A DNA stretch of 48,501 nucleotides from Alteromonas lipotrueiana (GTDB taxonomy: Bacteria > Pseudomonadota > Gammaproteobacteria > Enterobacterales > Alteromonadaceae): contig NZ_JAESDK010000026.1 of the NCBI RefSeq assembly GCF_019249245.1, forward strand, positions 1 through 48,501, written 5' to 3'. Position 1 is the stretch's first letter, and each line of letters begins with the position of its first letter. Under the pieces are notes generated by a model that saw nothing but the letters and a program-made list of their open reading frames with translations, was not told the origin of the DNA and searched no databases. Positions 10,240 through 18,755 of the stretch are shown piece by piece. A program made the position numbers and the translations under genes.

Positions 10240-11289
10240 TCAAATCTGTGTAACTCTAAACCAGTCAACAACTTTTGAATTTGGTAATTTTTTTGAAATT
10301 GTCTCGCTCAATTTAGATCTATGCGGGCCTTCAACGCAGTTGATAACGTAATCAGGTACGGTAGCTAAATTTGATTCCAACGAGTAACAAGGCAAATTAA
10401 AATTATCAGCCTGTTCAGCGTCGTTTGAAACTAAGAAGCAATGAACCGATAAATCGTGATGCGACAATATTTTGTACAAGATTACAGAAAGCTCTCTTAC
10501 CCCAAATATAGCGATGGTTTTGTTTTTTAAACCCGAAACATCTAACTTTTTGCTCACAACTGCGTCGAGTAACGCTTTTAAATACAGATTATTTTGACTA
10601 TGAAATGATGCTTCTGAGGTATTTGTTGCTAAAGCTTTTGAATCACCAAGTAAATACTCCACAATATTGTCTTGTGCAATTACGGCCTGAAAATTCTCAG
10701 GCTGACTGCTTATCCCTCCCAGGTGAAAGTGAGCAATTACTTTGTCACAACAAATGCCTGGGTACTTTCTGACTACTTTTTTCATGAAGTAGGTATCAGC
10801 AGCAATAGACAGGCATTCATTGAAATGCCCTATTTCATCAAATATTTCACGACGACATACAAAACCTTGGTGGCGGGGTTTTGATTTGGGTTCCTCGGGA
10901 TTATATTCGCGTGCGACAAAAGATTGGTCTTCGTCGATGCAATGCACCGCGCCTGAAAGATACATCACCGACTCGTTGAACTGACTGAAAATAAAATCAA
11001 CAATATTTTCGTTTATTAATACATCGTCAGAATTCAGAAAATAAATCAGTTCGCCAGTTGCCTGCGCCACACCTTTGTTAAATGCATCATAAATTCCCCG
11101 GTCTTTGGCACTGCAAATTTTGTCGATATGCGGATATTGGGCGGCTAGCTGTAAAGTACCGTCAGTAGACTTACCATCTATAATAATATGCTCAATGTCA
11201 GACAACCGACTTTGACAGGCAACACTATCAAGACACCGCTCAAGGGTACTCTCGCTATTATACGTTGCAGTAATAATTGATAGTTTCAT
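10240..11289 (-). CDS. GT2-family glycosyltransferase with C-terminal nucleotide-binding-like domain
   Basis: This is a GT-A fold glycosyltransferase. It has the N-terminal motif LSIITATYNSESTLERCLDS, IIIDGKSTDGT, the DRGIYDAFNKG motif (about residue 63-73) and a NSDD metal-binding-type motif (about 86-89). After the roughly 230-residue catalytic part there is a second domain from about residue 253 (IAIFGVRELSVILYKIL) resembling a Rossmann-type start. The same layout occurs in the upstream neighbour. The start at 11289 is chosen because ATG overlaps the neighbour's stop as TAATG, a typical coupled junction; an upstream in-frame start would overlap more. It is the last gene of the flaG-fliD-fliS-maf-pseB-pseC operon and probably adds sugar to flagellin or to a linked glycan. 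Donor and acceptor are unknown. Confidence 0.8.
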   Translation of the reverse strand: MKLSIITATYNSESTLERCLDSVACQSRLSDIEHIIIDGKSTDGTLQLAAQYPHIDKICSAKDRGIYDAFNKGVAQATGELIYFLNSDDVLINENIVDFIFSQFNESVMYLSGAVHCIDEDQSFVAREYNPEEPKSKPRHQGFVCRREIFDEIGHFNECLSIAADTYFMKKVVRKYPGICCDKVIAHFHLGGISSQPENFQAVIAQDNIVEYLLGDSKALATNTSEASFHSQNNLYLKALLDAVVSKKLDVSGLKNKTIAIFGVRELSVILYKILSHHDLSVHCFLVSNDAEQADNFNLPCYSLESNLATVPDYVINCVEGPHRSKLSETISKKLPNSKVVDWFRVTQI

Positions 11290-12311
11290 TAGTTTATCAC
11301 CATGTAATCCTGCCATTCGTGCATTGCGTTTTGATTGAGTATGTCACACACGTGCGCTCTTACCGGTTGCGCGGCTACAATAAATTTTGGTTTGTTGTAC
11401 TGACTCAGCACCTCATTAAGGGTAAATAGTGTCACACCTTCAATAGCATCAAGGTCAGACGACTTGTTGCTTTCGATAAAGCCGTGAACGTTTATATTTT
11501 TTTCCAGTAACACACGCTTTAACGAACGCGCACCACCCCCACTGCCGTAAATAAACAAAGTGCCGCTTTGTACTAACTTTTGTATTGAAGGCCATTTAAT
11601 TTCTACAAGCACACTCATGCCTTCATCAAGTTGTTTGTTATCAATAGTGGCAGTTAAAGACGTATCACTTACTCTGAACCTAAGCAAATATTCTGGTACA
11701 CAATCAAAAATGAAGTCGTTTGCAAGTAAACGATTAAACATCCCATAGTCTTCAAAAATGCGTATACAGGGATAGCCAACCTGTTTGACGACATTCGTTT
11801 TGGCCATATAAGAAGCATGCATAAAGCAGGGCCACCGGGGTAACTCCTTGTGAATTTTGTTCCGTGTATCGATGCTGTTTATTAAATCCTGCTTGGTTTC
11901 TTTAAACGCAATAAATCGTTCAGATACCGCTACTTCAGAAGAATCAGTAAAATAGTCGACGTAACACTTGATTATATCGGCGCCGGATGTTTTCAAATAC
12001 CGAAGCTGAAGCTCAAATCGCCTTACGAAACTAATATCATCCGCATCGGTTTTTACAATATAGGGCGAGGTGATAAAACCCAGTGCCTGATTTAACCTGA
12101 ACCCTACGCCTTCATTTTTTTGGCTTTCTATCAGCCTGATGCGTGGGTCGTCATATTGCTTGATTATCTGTACCGTGTTGTCAGATGATCCATCGTCTAA
12201 TATTAAAAGCTCAAAGTTGGTAAATGACTGAACAAGAATACTGTCAATAGCATCAGCAATAAAACTGGCGCTATTGTAAGTTGTCATAAGGGCGGTTAGC
12301 TCGGCAGGCAT
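11289..12311 (-). CDS. GT2-family glycosyltransferase with extra C-terminal domain
   Basis: The 340-residue protein has a GT2 catalytic domain: LTALMTTYNSASFIADAIDS at the N terminus, ILDDGSSDNT (about 37-46) and a KTDADD metal-binding motif (about 88-93). From about residue 250 there is a glycine-rich FIYGSGGGARSLKRVLLE segment, probably a nucleotide-binding fold, as in the gene downstream, though the two proteins are only distantly alike. It lies 43 bp after pseC and overlaps the next gene by one base. The context indicates flagellin glycosylation. Its sugar donor cannot be read from the sequence. Confidence 0.8.
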   Translation of the reverse strand: MPAELTALMTTYNSASFIADAIDSILVQSFTNFELLILDDGSSDNTVQIIKQYDDPRIRLIESQKNEGVGFRLNQALGFITSPYIVKTDADDISFVRRFELQLRYLKTSGADIIKCYVDYFTDSSEVAVSERFIAFKETKQDLINSIDTRNKIHKELPRWPCFMHASYMAKTNVVKQVGYPCIRIFEDYGMFNRLLANDFIFDCVPEYLLRFRVSDTSLTATIDNKQLDEGMSVLVEIKWPSIQKLVQSGTLFIYGSGGGARSLKRVLLEKNINVHGFIESNKSSDLDAIEGVTLFTLNEVLSQYNKPKFIVAAQPVRAHVCDILNQNAMHEWQDYMVIN

Positions 12312-12354
12312 ATTTTGTTGTAAAACCTCTTAACCTATTTGAGTTTAAACACGT

Positions 12355-13497
12355 TTAGTTATCTAAAATACGGCTTAATGTGTCTATTACCCGACGTTGC
12401 TCATCTTTTTGTAAGGCAGGATACACTGGCAAGGTTATCGCGTTATTATAAAACGCTTCTGCCTGAGGAAAGTCGCCTTGTTTAAAGCCTAAATTTTGAT
12501 AAAAAGGCTGCAAGTGAATAGGAATATAATGAACATTTACGCCAATCCCTGCCAGCTGTAATTGCTTAAATACATTTTCGCGGGCGTGATGGGTAAGCTC
12601 GATACTAAATAAATGCCATGCGCTGGTATCCCCGGGCAAAGGTAAACGAAGTGGCAGATGGGCAAGTTCGTGCTGATAATACTCGGCGATATCACGCCTG
12701 GCGCTTATAAAGCGGTCTAACTGCAGCATTTGCGCACATCCTAGCGCAGCGTGTAAATCGCTCATACGGTAGTTATAACCAAGCTCAACTTGTTGGTAAT
12801 ACCAGGGTCCTTCGCTATTACCCTGCATTTGGTCAGGGTCGCGGGTTACACCATGTTTTGCAAACAAACCCGCCTTTTTATAAAGGGCAGTATTATTGGT
12901 CAACAACATTCCGCCTTCAGCCGTGGTTATTGATTTAACCGGATGAAAACTGGTTATGGTAATGTCGCTATACTGACAACTGCCTACAGGCGCACCGTTA
13001 TACTGACCGCCTAATGCATGACTGGCATCTTCAATTAATGCAATATCATAAGGTTTGGTAAGCTGGCGAATTGTTGCCATATCACAACTTTGGCCAGCGT
13101 AATGCACCACCACTATTGCTTTGGGTAAACAGTTATGTTCGGCTGCATAGCGCAGTTTTTGCTCAAGTTGCTCGGTGCACATATTGCGAGTGAGAGGATC
13201 GATATCAACAAAATCGATATCGGCACCGCAATACAACGCGCAATTGGCTGACGCCACAAACGAGATGGGGGATGTCCACACGCTGTCTTTGTGGCCAACG
13301 CCTAATGCTAAACATGCAATATGCAACGCTGAGGTACCACTGTTCACCGCCAACGCATGCTGAACCTGACAATAGCGTTGCAACGCCTGTTCAAACTTAG
13401 GAACCTGTTCGCCCTGAGTCAAAAACTGATTTTGCAATACTTCAACTACCGCAGCGATTTCGTCGCTACCCACTGTATGCCGGCCGTAAGGAATCAT
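12355..13497 (-). CDS. pseC: UDP-4-amino-4,6-dideoxy-N-acetyl-beta-L-altrosamine transaminase
   Basis: This is a PLP-dependent DegT/DnrJ/EryC1-family aminotransferase, second enzyme of the pseudaminic acid route. It converts the 4-keto sugar made by PseB to the 4-amino sugar, using glutamate as amino donor. IEDASHALGG (about 155-164) contains the pyridine-binding Asp157, and SFHPVKSITTAEGG contains the Schiff-base Lys188. NSGTSALHIA (52-61) binds the cofactor phosphate. Length (380 aa) is normal. It overlaps pseB by 4 bases (ATGA), so the two are translationally coupled. No pseH, pseG, pseF or pseI follows in the window, so the final sugar could be pseudaminic acid completed elsewhere, or another derivative. 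Confidence 0.88.
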   Translation of the reverse strand: MIPYGRHTVGSDEIAAVVEVLQNQFLTQGEQVPKFEQALQRYCQVQHALAVNSGTSALHIACLALGVGHKDSVWTSPISFVASANCALYCGADIDFVDIDPLTRNMCTEQLEQKLRYAAEHNCLPKAIVVVHYAGQSCDMATIRQLTKPYDIALIEDASHALGGQYNGAPVGSCQYSDITITSFHPVKSITTAEGGMLLTNNTALYKKAGLFAKHGVTRDPDQMQGNSEGPWYYQQVELGYNYRMSDLHAALGCAQMLQLDRFISARRDIAEYYQHELAHLPLRLPLPGDTSAWHLFSIELTHHARENVFKQLQLAGIGVNVHYIPIHLQPFYQNLGFKQGDFPQAEAFYNNAITLPVYPALQKDEQRRVIDTLSRILDN

Positions 13498-14498
13498 TCA
13501 GCGCTCTCGTTGAGCTGTTTAAGCTCAGCTACTGTCAAAAAGTGCGGATTAGTGCCCGAATGATATTCATAGCCTTTCTCAGCAGCCTTGCCCCGCTCGC
13601 CTAACTTATTAAAGAAATAATCAATATTTCTGTCAAAAAAGTTAATAGGCGGCCTGATAACAAAATGGTCGTCAAATTCGACACTGTGATGCGCAACCTC
13701 TTCAGGCACCATCATTTCATGAATTTTTTCACCTGGGCGTATGCCAATTTCTTCGTAGTCGCGGTTGCCGGTAAAAGCCTCGACCAGGTCGATAATTTGA
13801 ATAGACGGAATTTTCGGAACAAAAATTTCCCCACCCTGCATTCGTTTAAAGCTTTGCAGTACAAATTCAACGCCCTGGTTCAGCGTGATCCAAAAACGTG
13901 TCATATTTGGATCGGTAACCGGTAAGACGGTATCACCTTCGGCCACTTTTTTTCTGAAAAACGGAACTACAGAGCCGCGCGAACCTACAACATTGCCATA
14001 ACGCACTACCGAAAATCGGGGACCGTCGGCACCTGAAATATTATTGGCGGCCACAAAAAGTTTGTCTGAGGCAAGCTTGGTTGCACCATATAAATTAACC
14101 GGATTAGCGGCCTTGTCGGTCGACAAAGCAATAACTCTTTCAACATTATTGGCAATGGCCGCATCAATTACATTCTGCGCCCCATCAATATTGGTCTTAA
14201 TACATTCCTGCGGGTTATATTCGGCTGCCGGAACCTGTTTCAGCGCCGCAGCGTGAATAACAAAATCAACGTCTTTCATCGCTGTGGTCAAACGCTCTTT
14301 ATCGCGAACATCGCCGATAAAATAGCGCATACAGGCGGCATTATGAACTTGTTGCATATCGTACTGTTTAAGCTCGTCGCGCGAATAAATAATAAGTTTT
14401 CGAGGTCGATAGTCTTGCAGTACCCGGCTAACAAAACGATGCCCAAACGACCCCGTTCCGCCTGTAACCAAAATAGTTTTATTATCAAATAAAGACAT
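13494..14498 (-). CDS. pseB: UDP-N-acetylglucosamine 4,6-dehydratase (inverting)
   Basis: This is a short-chain dehydrogenase/reductase of the FlaA1/PseB family, which converts UDP-GlcNAc to the 4-keto-6-deoxy-L-arabino sugar. It shows the NAD(P)-binding motif VTGGTGSFG (11-19), the catalytic STDKAANPVNLYGATK block with Thr127, Asp128, Lys129, Tyr137 and Lys141, and the IRPGEKIHEMM motif characteristic of this subfamily. Length (334 aa) is typical. It lies 3 bp after the Maf gene and overlaps pseC. It is the first committed step of flagellar pseudaminic-type sugar synthesis. Confidence 0.92.
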   Translation of the reverse strand: MSLFDNKTILVTGGTGSFGHRFVSRVLQDYRPRKLIIYSRDELKQYDMQQVHNAACMRYFIGDVRDKERLTTAMKDVDFVIHAAALKQVPAAEYNPQECIKTNIDGAQNVIDAAIANNVERVIALSTDKAANPVNLYGATKLASDKLFVAANNISGADGPRFSVVRYGNVVGSRGSVVPFFRKKVAEGDTVLPVTDPNMTRFWITLNQGVEFVLQSFKRMQGGEIFVPKIPSIQIIDLVEAFTGNRDYEEIGIRPGEKIHEMMVPEEVAHHSVEFDDHFVIRPPINFFDRNIDYFFNKLGERGKAAEKGYEYHSGTNPHFLTVAELKQLNESAE

Positions 14499-14501
14499 AT
14501 A

Positions 14502-17500
14502 TTATTTTACCTCTTCTAATAGAGACTTGTTCTGTTGCCATCGCATTTTGAATTTTTCGGGGGTCAAAAGAGGCGTACTGAAATCTGAAGCATTGAGCTT
14601 GTTTATATAAGATAGCCGCTCTCCCAATACCGTTGTGTGACACTGAGAAGGTAGCTCTTCAGCCGTAAACCACAACTGATCAGTAGCACGATATGCATGA
14701 AAATTCTCAAAAAATTCGATATTCAGCAAACTTTCTTCTGGCAACGATTCAATACATCTTCCGAATAATGGAAAAACCACCTTGGGTGTCTGGTTTTCTA
14801 TCGCGATATACGAAGCAGCAATAACTCTGGCTATATCATTACTGCTTACCGGATGCCCGGGTAATGTAAAGTCGCCGGGTAAAAAGACAATTCGGTGTTT
14901 TAGCCCATACTGTAATAACTTTTTAAGGGTCGAAAATTCTTTTACAACAATACTGTCTGCCTGCTCAACCATCGCGTCGCTGACGTCACTTTGCTCTAAA
15001 TCATCAATAAACAAAATAGATTTTTGGTCATTGCTTGCTGCTGATGTTGTATTAAGCTCGCTATGGGCAAGATAGATAAACTGGGTAAGGTTACTCAGCC
15101 TGTCTGGCACAATGGTGAACTGCGCTGGCGTTTTGAACTTGTACAAGAACAGCTCAACTCTGCGATCTCGGGGATAACTCGATATCCCGTCAAAGTGAAA
15201 CTGCGCCCGCGTTAACGCATGTTCGATATCATCCAGCGTACTGTTCCATTGTTCAGCAAGTGTATGAAACGCCTGCATACATAATGTATCGTCAGCAACA
15301 TTAAGGGTCTTCATCAACGCGCTATTAATGTAATTCACCGTTCCGGTAAAATAAAAGTACAGCAGTGTTTGATGCCTTTTAAACGAGTCGATGGTGAATT
15401 GACGCTGCTTTTCTACCCATTGATGGGTCTTGTCGCGTTGAATAGGAACAGCCCTGACTAAGGCTTTAAATTCAGCAATCTCCGTTGCCAGAGTATCGCT
15501 GCAGTAGCGCTTATTAAAGCGTTCTTCAAAGTTGTCAGGCTCAATAATTTCAAAAGCTTCGCGTTTAAAATGCTCTAACGCCTCGTTAACAGCGTTTTTG
15601 CTGGTCAGTATGAGCATATCTTCAGGGGGAAGCCCATGCGCACCTGCGATTTTAGCACCATCGTTTAGATTATAAACTTCGACAGTACGTTCGGTTAAAG
15701 CCTGCTCTATTACCGATTTTGATACTTTAAATTCGTACTTTGTATTTACCCACGGCCGAAAATTTCCGGGTACCACCAGCGACGTATTGTTTTCTTTTGC
15801 GTAATCGTACACCTGCTCGCCGTTTTTATAATAGCCTGATGCTTTTGAATGATGGTGGTTTCGGTCTACAAAACCCATATCGGTGCCAAACAGATATAAC
15901 TGCTCAAACCCGGCCTGAGTAATAAAATCAATCGCAAAGTTGGTGACTGTGGGATAAGCCTTACCCAAAATTGCCCAGGTATGTTTAGGATATAATTCGG
16001 TAACACAGACCGTGGCCGACTCGCCTTCTTTGAAAGCCAAAAACAGATCTTTGTACAGCCCGCAGGTGTCCGGATGCACACCATTACAGCTGATTAAACT
16101 AATTTGTTTTAAGTACTCAAAGTCGCCAACCCGGCATGCCCAGTCAAAAGTTGCCCGATTGGTTTCTATCTCGGCGTGAAAATGCGGGGTAATGCCGTTT
16201 CTGTGTAAGCTTTGTAGCGCGGTACCACAGGAGATAATAATAGCCTGATGTTGATGTTCTTTTACCAAAGGTAACAAGGTATCTAAAGACGGCCCGTTTC
16301 CTACAATAAAGACCGGAGTATCGCGCATTTCTTGTGACAATAGCGACTTTGAACACGCCTTTAAGATAGGTGTCTTTTGATTTATTGCCCATTTAGTGTG
16401 AGCGATGCCATAGCGTGAGTGGTCAAAATAATCGCCCATAGAGATTATGACTTTAAGCTGCTCACGAAGCTGAACTATCGCGCTGGCAAGAGCGTCATTA
16501 TGATACCCTTGGTAAAAGTAAGTACTTGCTAACACATAAGGGCCGATCGTGTGAAATTGCAGCAGTAAATCCTGGACTAAATGACTGCCATCATCACCGA
16601 TGTTTAAATAAATACGTCCGTCGTTGTCATCAATTTGTTTTAAAATACCGGCCCAGTCAATGGCGTACAACGACGCATAAAAATAGTCGCGATTAGGCTC
16701 ACAAATAAATAGCTTTTCAACCTGGTAGTCAGCGTAAAGTGGCGGTAGCTGATACCCAACTCCCATACCAAAAATAATCATCGACTTAATAGTGTCGGGT
16801 AATTCGCCTTTGCTTTCTTCAAGACCATCCAGTACATGCTGTACTTTTTCTACCAGCTGATAATGAAGATAGTTTTTTAGTTTATTGCCGCTATAGCCCA
16901 ATACCAGACTGTCTTTGTTTGGCCGCTGACTAAAGTTTTTTAAACTGGTCGCGCAATCTTCCCGGGGATGGTCACTGTAAAGCGCTGCCAATGTAAGTTT
17001 ATGAAAAACGTTTACTTCGCCTTCGGCATTGGCTAAGGGCTGCCAGTGTAACGGCGTATAATCTTCAAACTCATTAGCGATGGCCGGAAAATAATGCTGA
17101 AATGCCGCTATGTTTCGGGAAAAACGTGCGCTATTTAAATGCTGTGACGACCAGCCAGTTTTATAATTGCAGCCCTGCCATATGCTTACGTAGTTTTCGT
17201 TGGCAGCATGTTCCACAGATCCGGGCATTAACTGAGAAAAATCTCGCCAGCTATGCGTGGCCAGCATTTCGGTTAATTGATTAAAAACAGGGTCAGAATA
17301 ATGCTGAAATACGTAAAACCCTTCAAAACTGATATGGTCTGACAATTCACTTATATTGGCGCTTAACTGCGCGCCGTTTTGGTCAGCCTGTATATATATG
17401 CTGGTATTTTTGCTCTGAGCCTGCTGTAAAATTGCACTCCAGTTTGCTATGCCTAAAGAGTACTTCAGCCGGTCTGGCTCTGGTTCGTAAATAATTAAAT

Positions 17501-17990
17501 GGCGTATATCAAACTGTTCAATCAGCTTTTCTATGTGGTACCCCAGACCCAGCCCTAAAACAACCAGCACGTCTATATTGTCATCTAGTGGCTGAGCGGC
17601 CCGATATCGCTGAGCAGCGCTGCTGTCCAAACCTTCTAAAAAATCTGGGGTAATGGTAGTCTGAGTATCAATAGTCTCAACCAAAGGCACGTACAACGGT
17701 GTTTGAGCAAACTGTTCTACCTGGCGGGCTGCTTCGGCTTGGGGGAACTCACTGTAAAATACCCGCCCCGATTGATAGTCAATCAGGTTGATTTCGCCGT
17801 GCTTGTTGCATAACAAAGAAACACTGGTTTGCGATGGTGCTTGCAGGTATTGCAGCAGATTTGGCATATAGCGTTTTAGCGCGTTAATATTCTGGCGCCG
17901 TCGACTGGCCATAAAATCAGCAGCCTGCTGCTCTACCTCATGTTGACGACTTTCCTCGCCTGCAACATGCAAATGTATGTTTTTAAGCAT
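14502..17990 (-). CDS. Maf-type motility-associated glycosyltransferase (DUF115/MAF_flag10), long duplicated form
   Basis: The 1162-residue protein is the enzyme thought to transfer nonulosonic acids onto flagellin. The diagnostic DUF115 block is central: FIVGNGPSLDTLLPLV, then HFHAEIETN. N-terminal to it the protein contains the same module twice. One copy has VVLGLGLGYHIEKLIEQF...IIYEPEPDRL (about 143-175), the other IIFGMGVGYQLPPLYADY...FICEPNRDYF (about 405-440). Each is followed by an ANWSAIL/IDWAGIL helix and a YIQAD/YLNIGDDG strand, so an old internal duplication has enlarged the N-terminal domain. Many Maf proteins are about 600-700 residues, so this one is large. It is tightly packed between the fliT-like gene and pseB, which supports flagellin as the acceptor. 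Confidence 0.88.
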   Translation of the reverse strand: MLKNIHLHVAGEESRQHEVEQQAADFMASRRRQNINALKRYMPNLLQYLQAPSQTSVSLLCNKHGEINLIDYQSGRVFYSEFPQAEAARQVEQFAQTPLYVPLVETIDTQTTITPDFLEGLDSSAAQRYRAAQPLDDNIDVLVVLGLGLGYHIEKLIEQFDIRHLIIYEPEPDRLKYSLGIANWSAILQQAQSKNTSIYIQADQNGAQLSANISELSDHISFEGFYVFQHYSDPVFNQLTEMLATHSWRDFSQLMPGSVEHAANENYVSIWQGCNYKTGWSSQHLNSARFSRNIAAFQHYFPAIANEFEDYTPLHWQPLANAEGEVNVFHKLTLAALYSDHPREDCATSLKNFSQRPNKDSLVLGYSGNKLKNYLHYQLVEKVQHVLDGLEESKGELPDTIKSMIIFGMGVGYQLPPLYADYQVEKLFICEPNRDYFYASLYAIDWAGILKQIDDNDGRIYLNIGDDGSHLVQDLLLQFHTIGPYVLASTYFYQGYHNDALASAIVQLREQLKVIISMGDYFDHSRYGIAHTKWAINQKTPILKACSKSLLSQEMRDTPVFIVGNGPSLDTLLPLVKEHQHQAIIISCGTALQSLHRNGITPHFHAEIETNRATFDWACRVGDFEYLKQISLISCNGVHPDTCGLYKDLFLAFKEGESATVCVTELYPKHTWAILGKAYPTVTNFAIDFITQAGFEQLYLFGTDMGFVDRNHHHSKASGYYKNGEQVYDYAKENNTSLVVPGNFRPWVNTKYEFKVSKSVIEQALTERTVEVYNLNDGAKIAGAHGLPPEDMLILTSKNAVNEALEHFKREAFEIIEPDNFEERFNKRYCSDTLATEIAEFKALVRAVPIQRDKTHQWVEKQRQFTIDSFKRHQTLLYFYFTGTVNYINSALMKTLNVADDTLCMQAFHTLAEQWNSTLDDIEHALTRAQFHFDGISSYPRDRRVELFLYKFKTPAQFTIVPDRLSNLTQFIYLAHSELNTTSAASNDQKSILFIDDLEQSDVSDAMVEQADSIVVKEFSTLKKLLQYGLKHRIVFLPGDFTLPGHPVSSNDIARVIAASYIAIENQTPKVVFPLFGRCIESLPEESLLNIEFFENFHAYRATDQLWFTAEELPSQCHTTVLGERLSYINKLNASDFSTPLLTPEKFKMRWQQNKSLLEEVK

Positions 17991-17991
17991 T

Positions 17992-18303
17992 TTATTTGTA
18001 CTTTTTTATAGCACTTTGACTTCTTACAAAGTGACTTATGTCGTTCTTAGCAGAATTTAGCAATCCTTGGGCCAGGTCGTTTAACTGATTATTGACGCTC
18101 AGTTCAGCCTGAGCAAATTGACGACGCGAGGTGGCGTCAAGAGAAGGCAAATGTTGATTAATCAGGGTGTCACGTTGTCGAATAATCTGAAGCAATTTCT
18201 GAAATCGGGCTTCGTTTTCGGAATTTGAGTCTGCCAGTAGCGCTTCAAGCTGTATATTTAGCTGTTTTAGCGCTGGCGGAGTGAGCGAATGGTCGAGTTG
18301 CAA
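17992..18303 (-). CDS. FliT-like small flagellar protein, probable export chaperone
   Basis: The 103-residue protein is almost entirely helical and polar, rich in Gln, Leu and Asn, with no membrane segment or signal peptide. It lies 6 bp after fliS, where many gammaproteobacteria have fliT, whose product chaperones the FliD cap and modulates the flagellar regulator. Sequence similarity to enteric FliT is not obvious by eye, so the name rests mainly on position, size and predicted coiled-coil helices. One base separates it from the Maf gene downstream. Confidence 0.6.
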   Translation of the reverse strand: MQLDHSLTPPALKQLNIQLEALLADSNSENEARFQKLLQIIRQRDTLINQHLPSLDATSRRQFAQAELSVNNQLNDLAQGLLNSAKNDISHFVRSQSAIKKYK

Positions 18304-18309
18304 AATCTA

Positions 18310-18738
18310 TTACACAGCTTGTCTTTTTTCGCGCTGAGCCGCGTACGCTTCTTGTTTTGCTGATTCAGGAATTTGAACCCACGCATCGCGGATAGGAGTC
18401 AATAAGCTGATGACTTCATCCAGCATACTAAGGTCGTTACGTACGTGTCCTTCGCTTATTTTTTCAATCATATAGTCATACAGCGCAAACATGTTTTGAG
18501 CTACTTCGCCACCAATATCTAAATCCAGCGTATCGCGCAAATTAATTAGAATTGCAGTAACCCGCGATAAAAACTCCGATTTGGCGACATAGTCTTTACG
18601 CTCCATCGCGCCTTTGGCAAAGGCCACCCGATCTAATGCGCCCTGCATAAGCATCAATGTAAGCTTATGCGGATCTGCATTCGCGATGTCTTCTTTAAGA
18701 CTACCCTTGCGATAAGCATTAATACCTTTAAGTGCCAT
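18310..18738 (-). CDS. fliS: Flagellin export chaperone FliS
   Basis: The 142-residue helical-bundle chaperone binds the C-terminal helices of flagellin and prevents premature polymerisation in the cytoplasm. The family pattern is clear: INAYRKGSLKEDIANADPHKLTLMLMQGAL at the N terminus, then LDLDIGGEVAQNMFALYDYM (about 76-95), in which the YDYM segment is highly conserved. It follows fliD by 17 bp and is followed by the fliT-like gene. Confidence 0.93.
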   Translation of the reverse strand: MALKGINAYRKGSLKEDIANADPHKLTLMLMQGALDRVAFAKGAMERKDYVAKSEFLSRVTAILINLRDTLDLDIGGEVAQNMFALYDYMIEKISEGHVRNDLSMLDEVISLLTPIRDAWVQIPESAKQEAYAAQREKRQAV

Positions 18739-18755
18739 AAAAACTCCTACTTACC

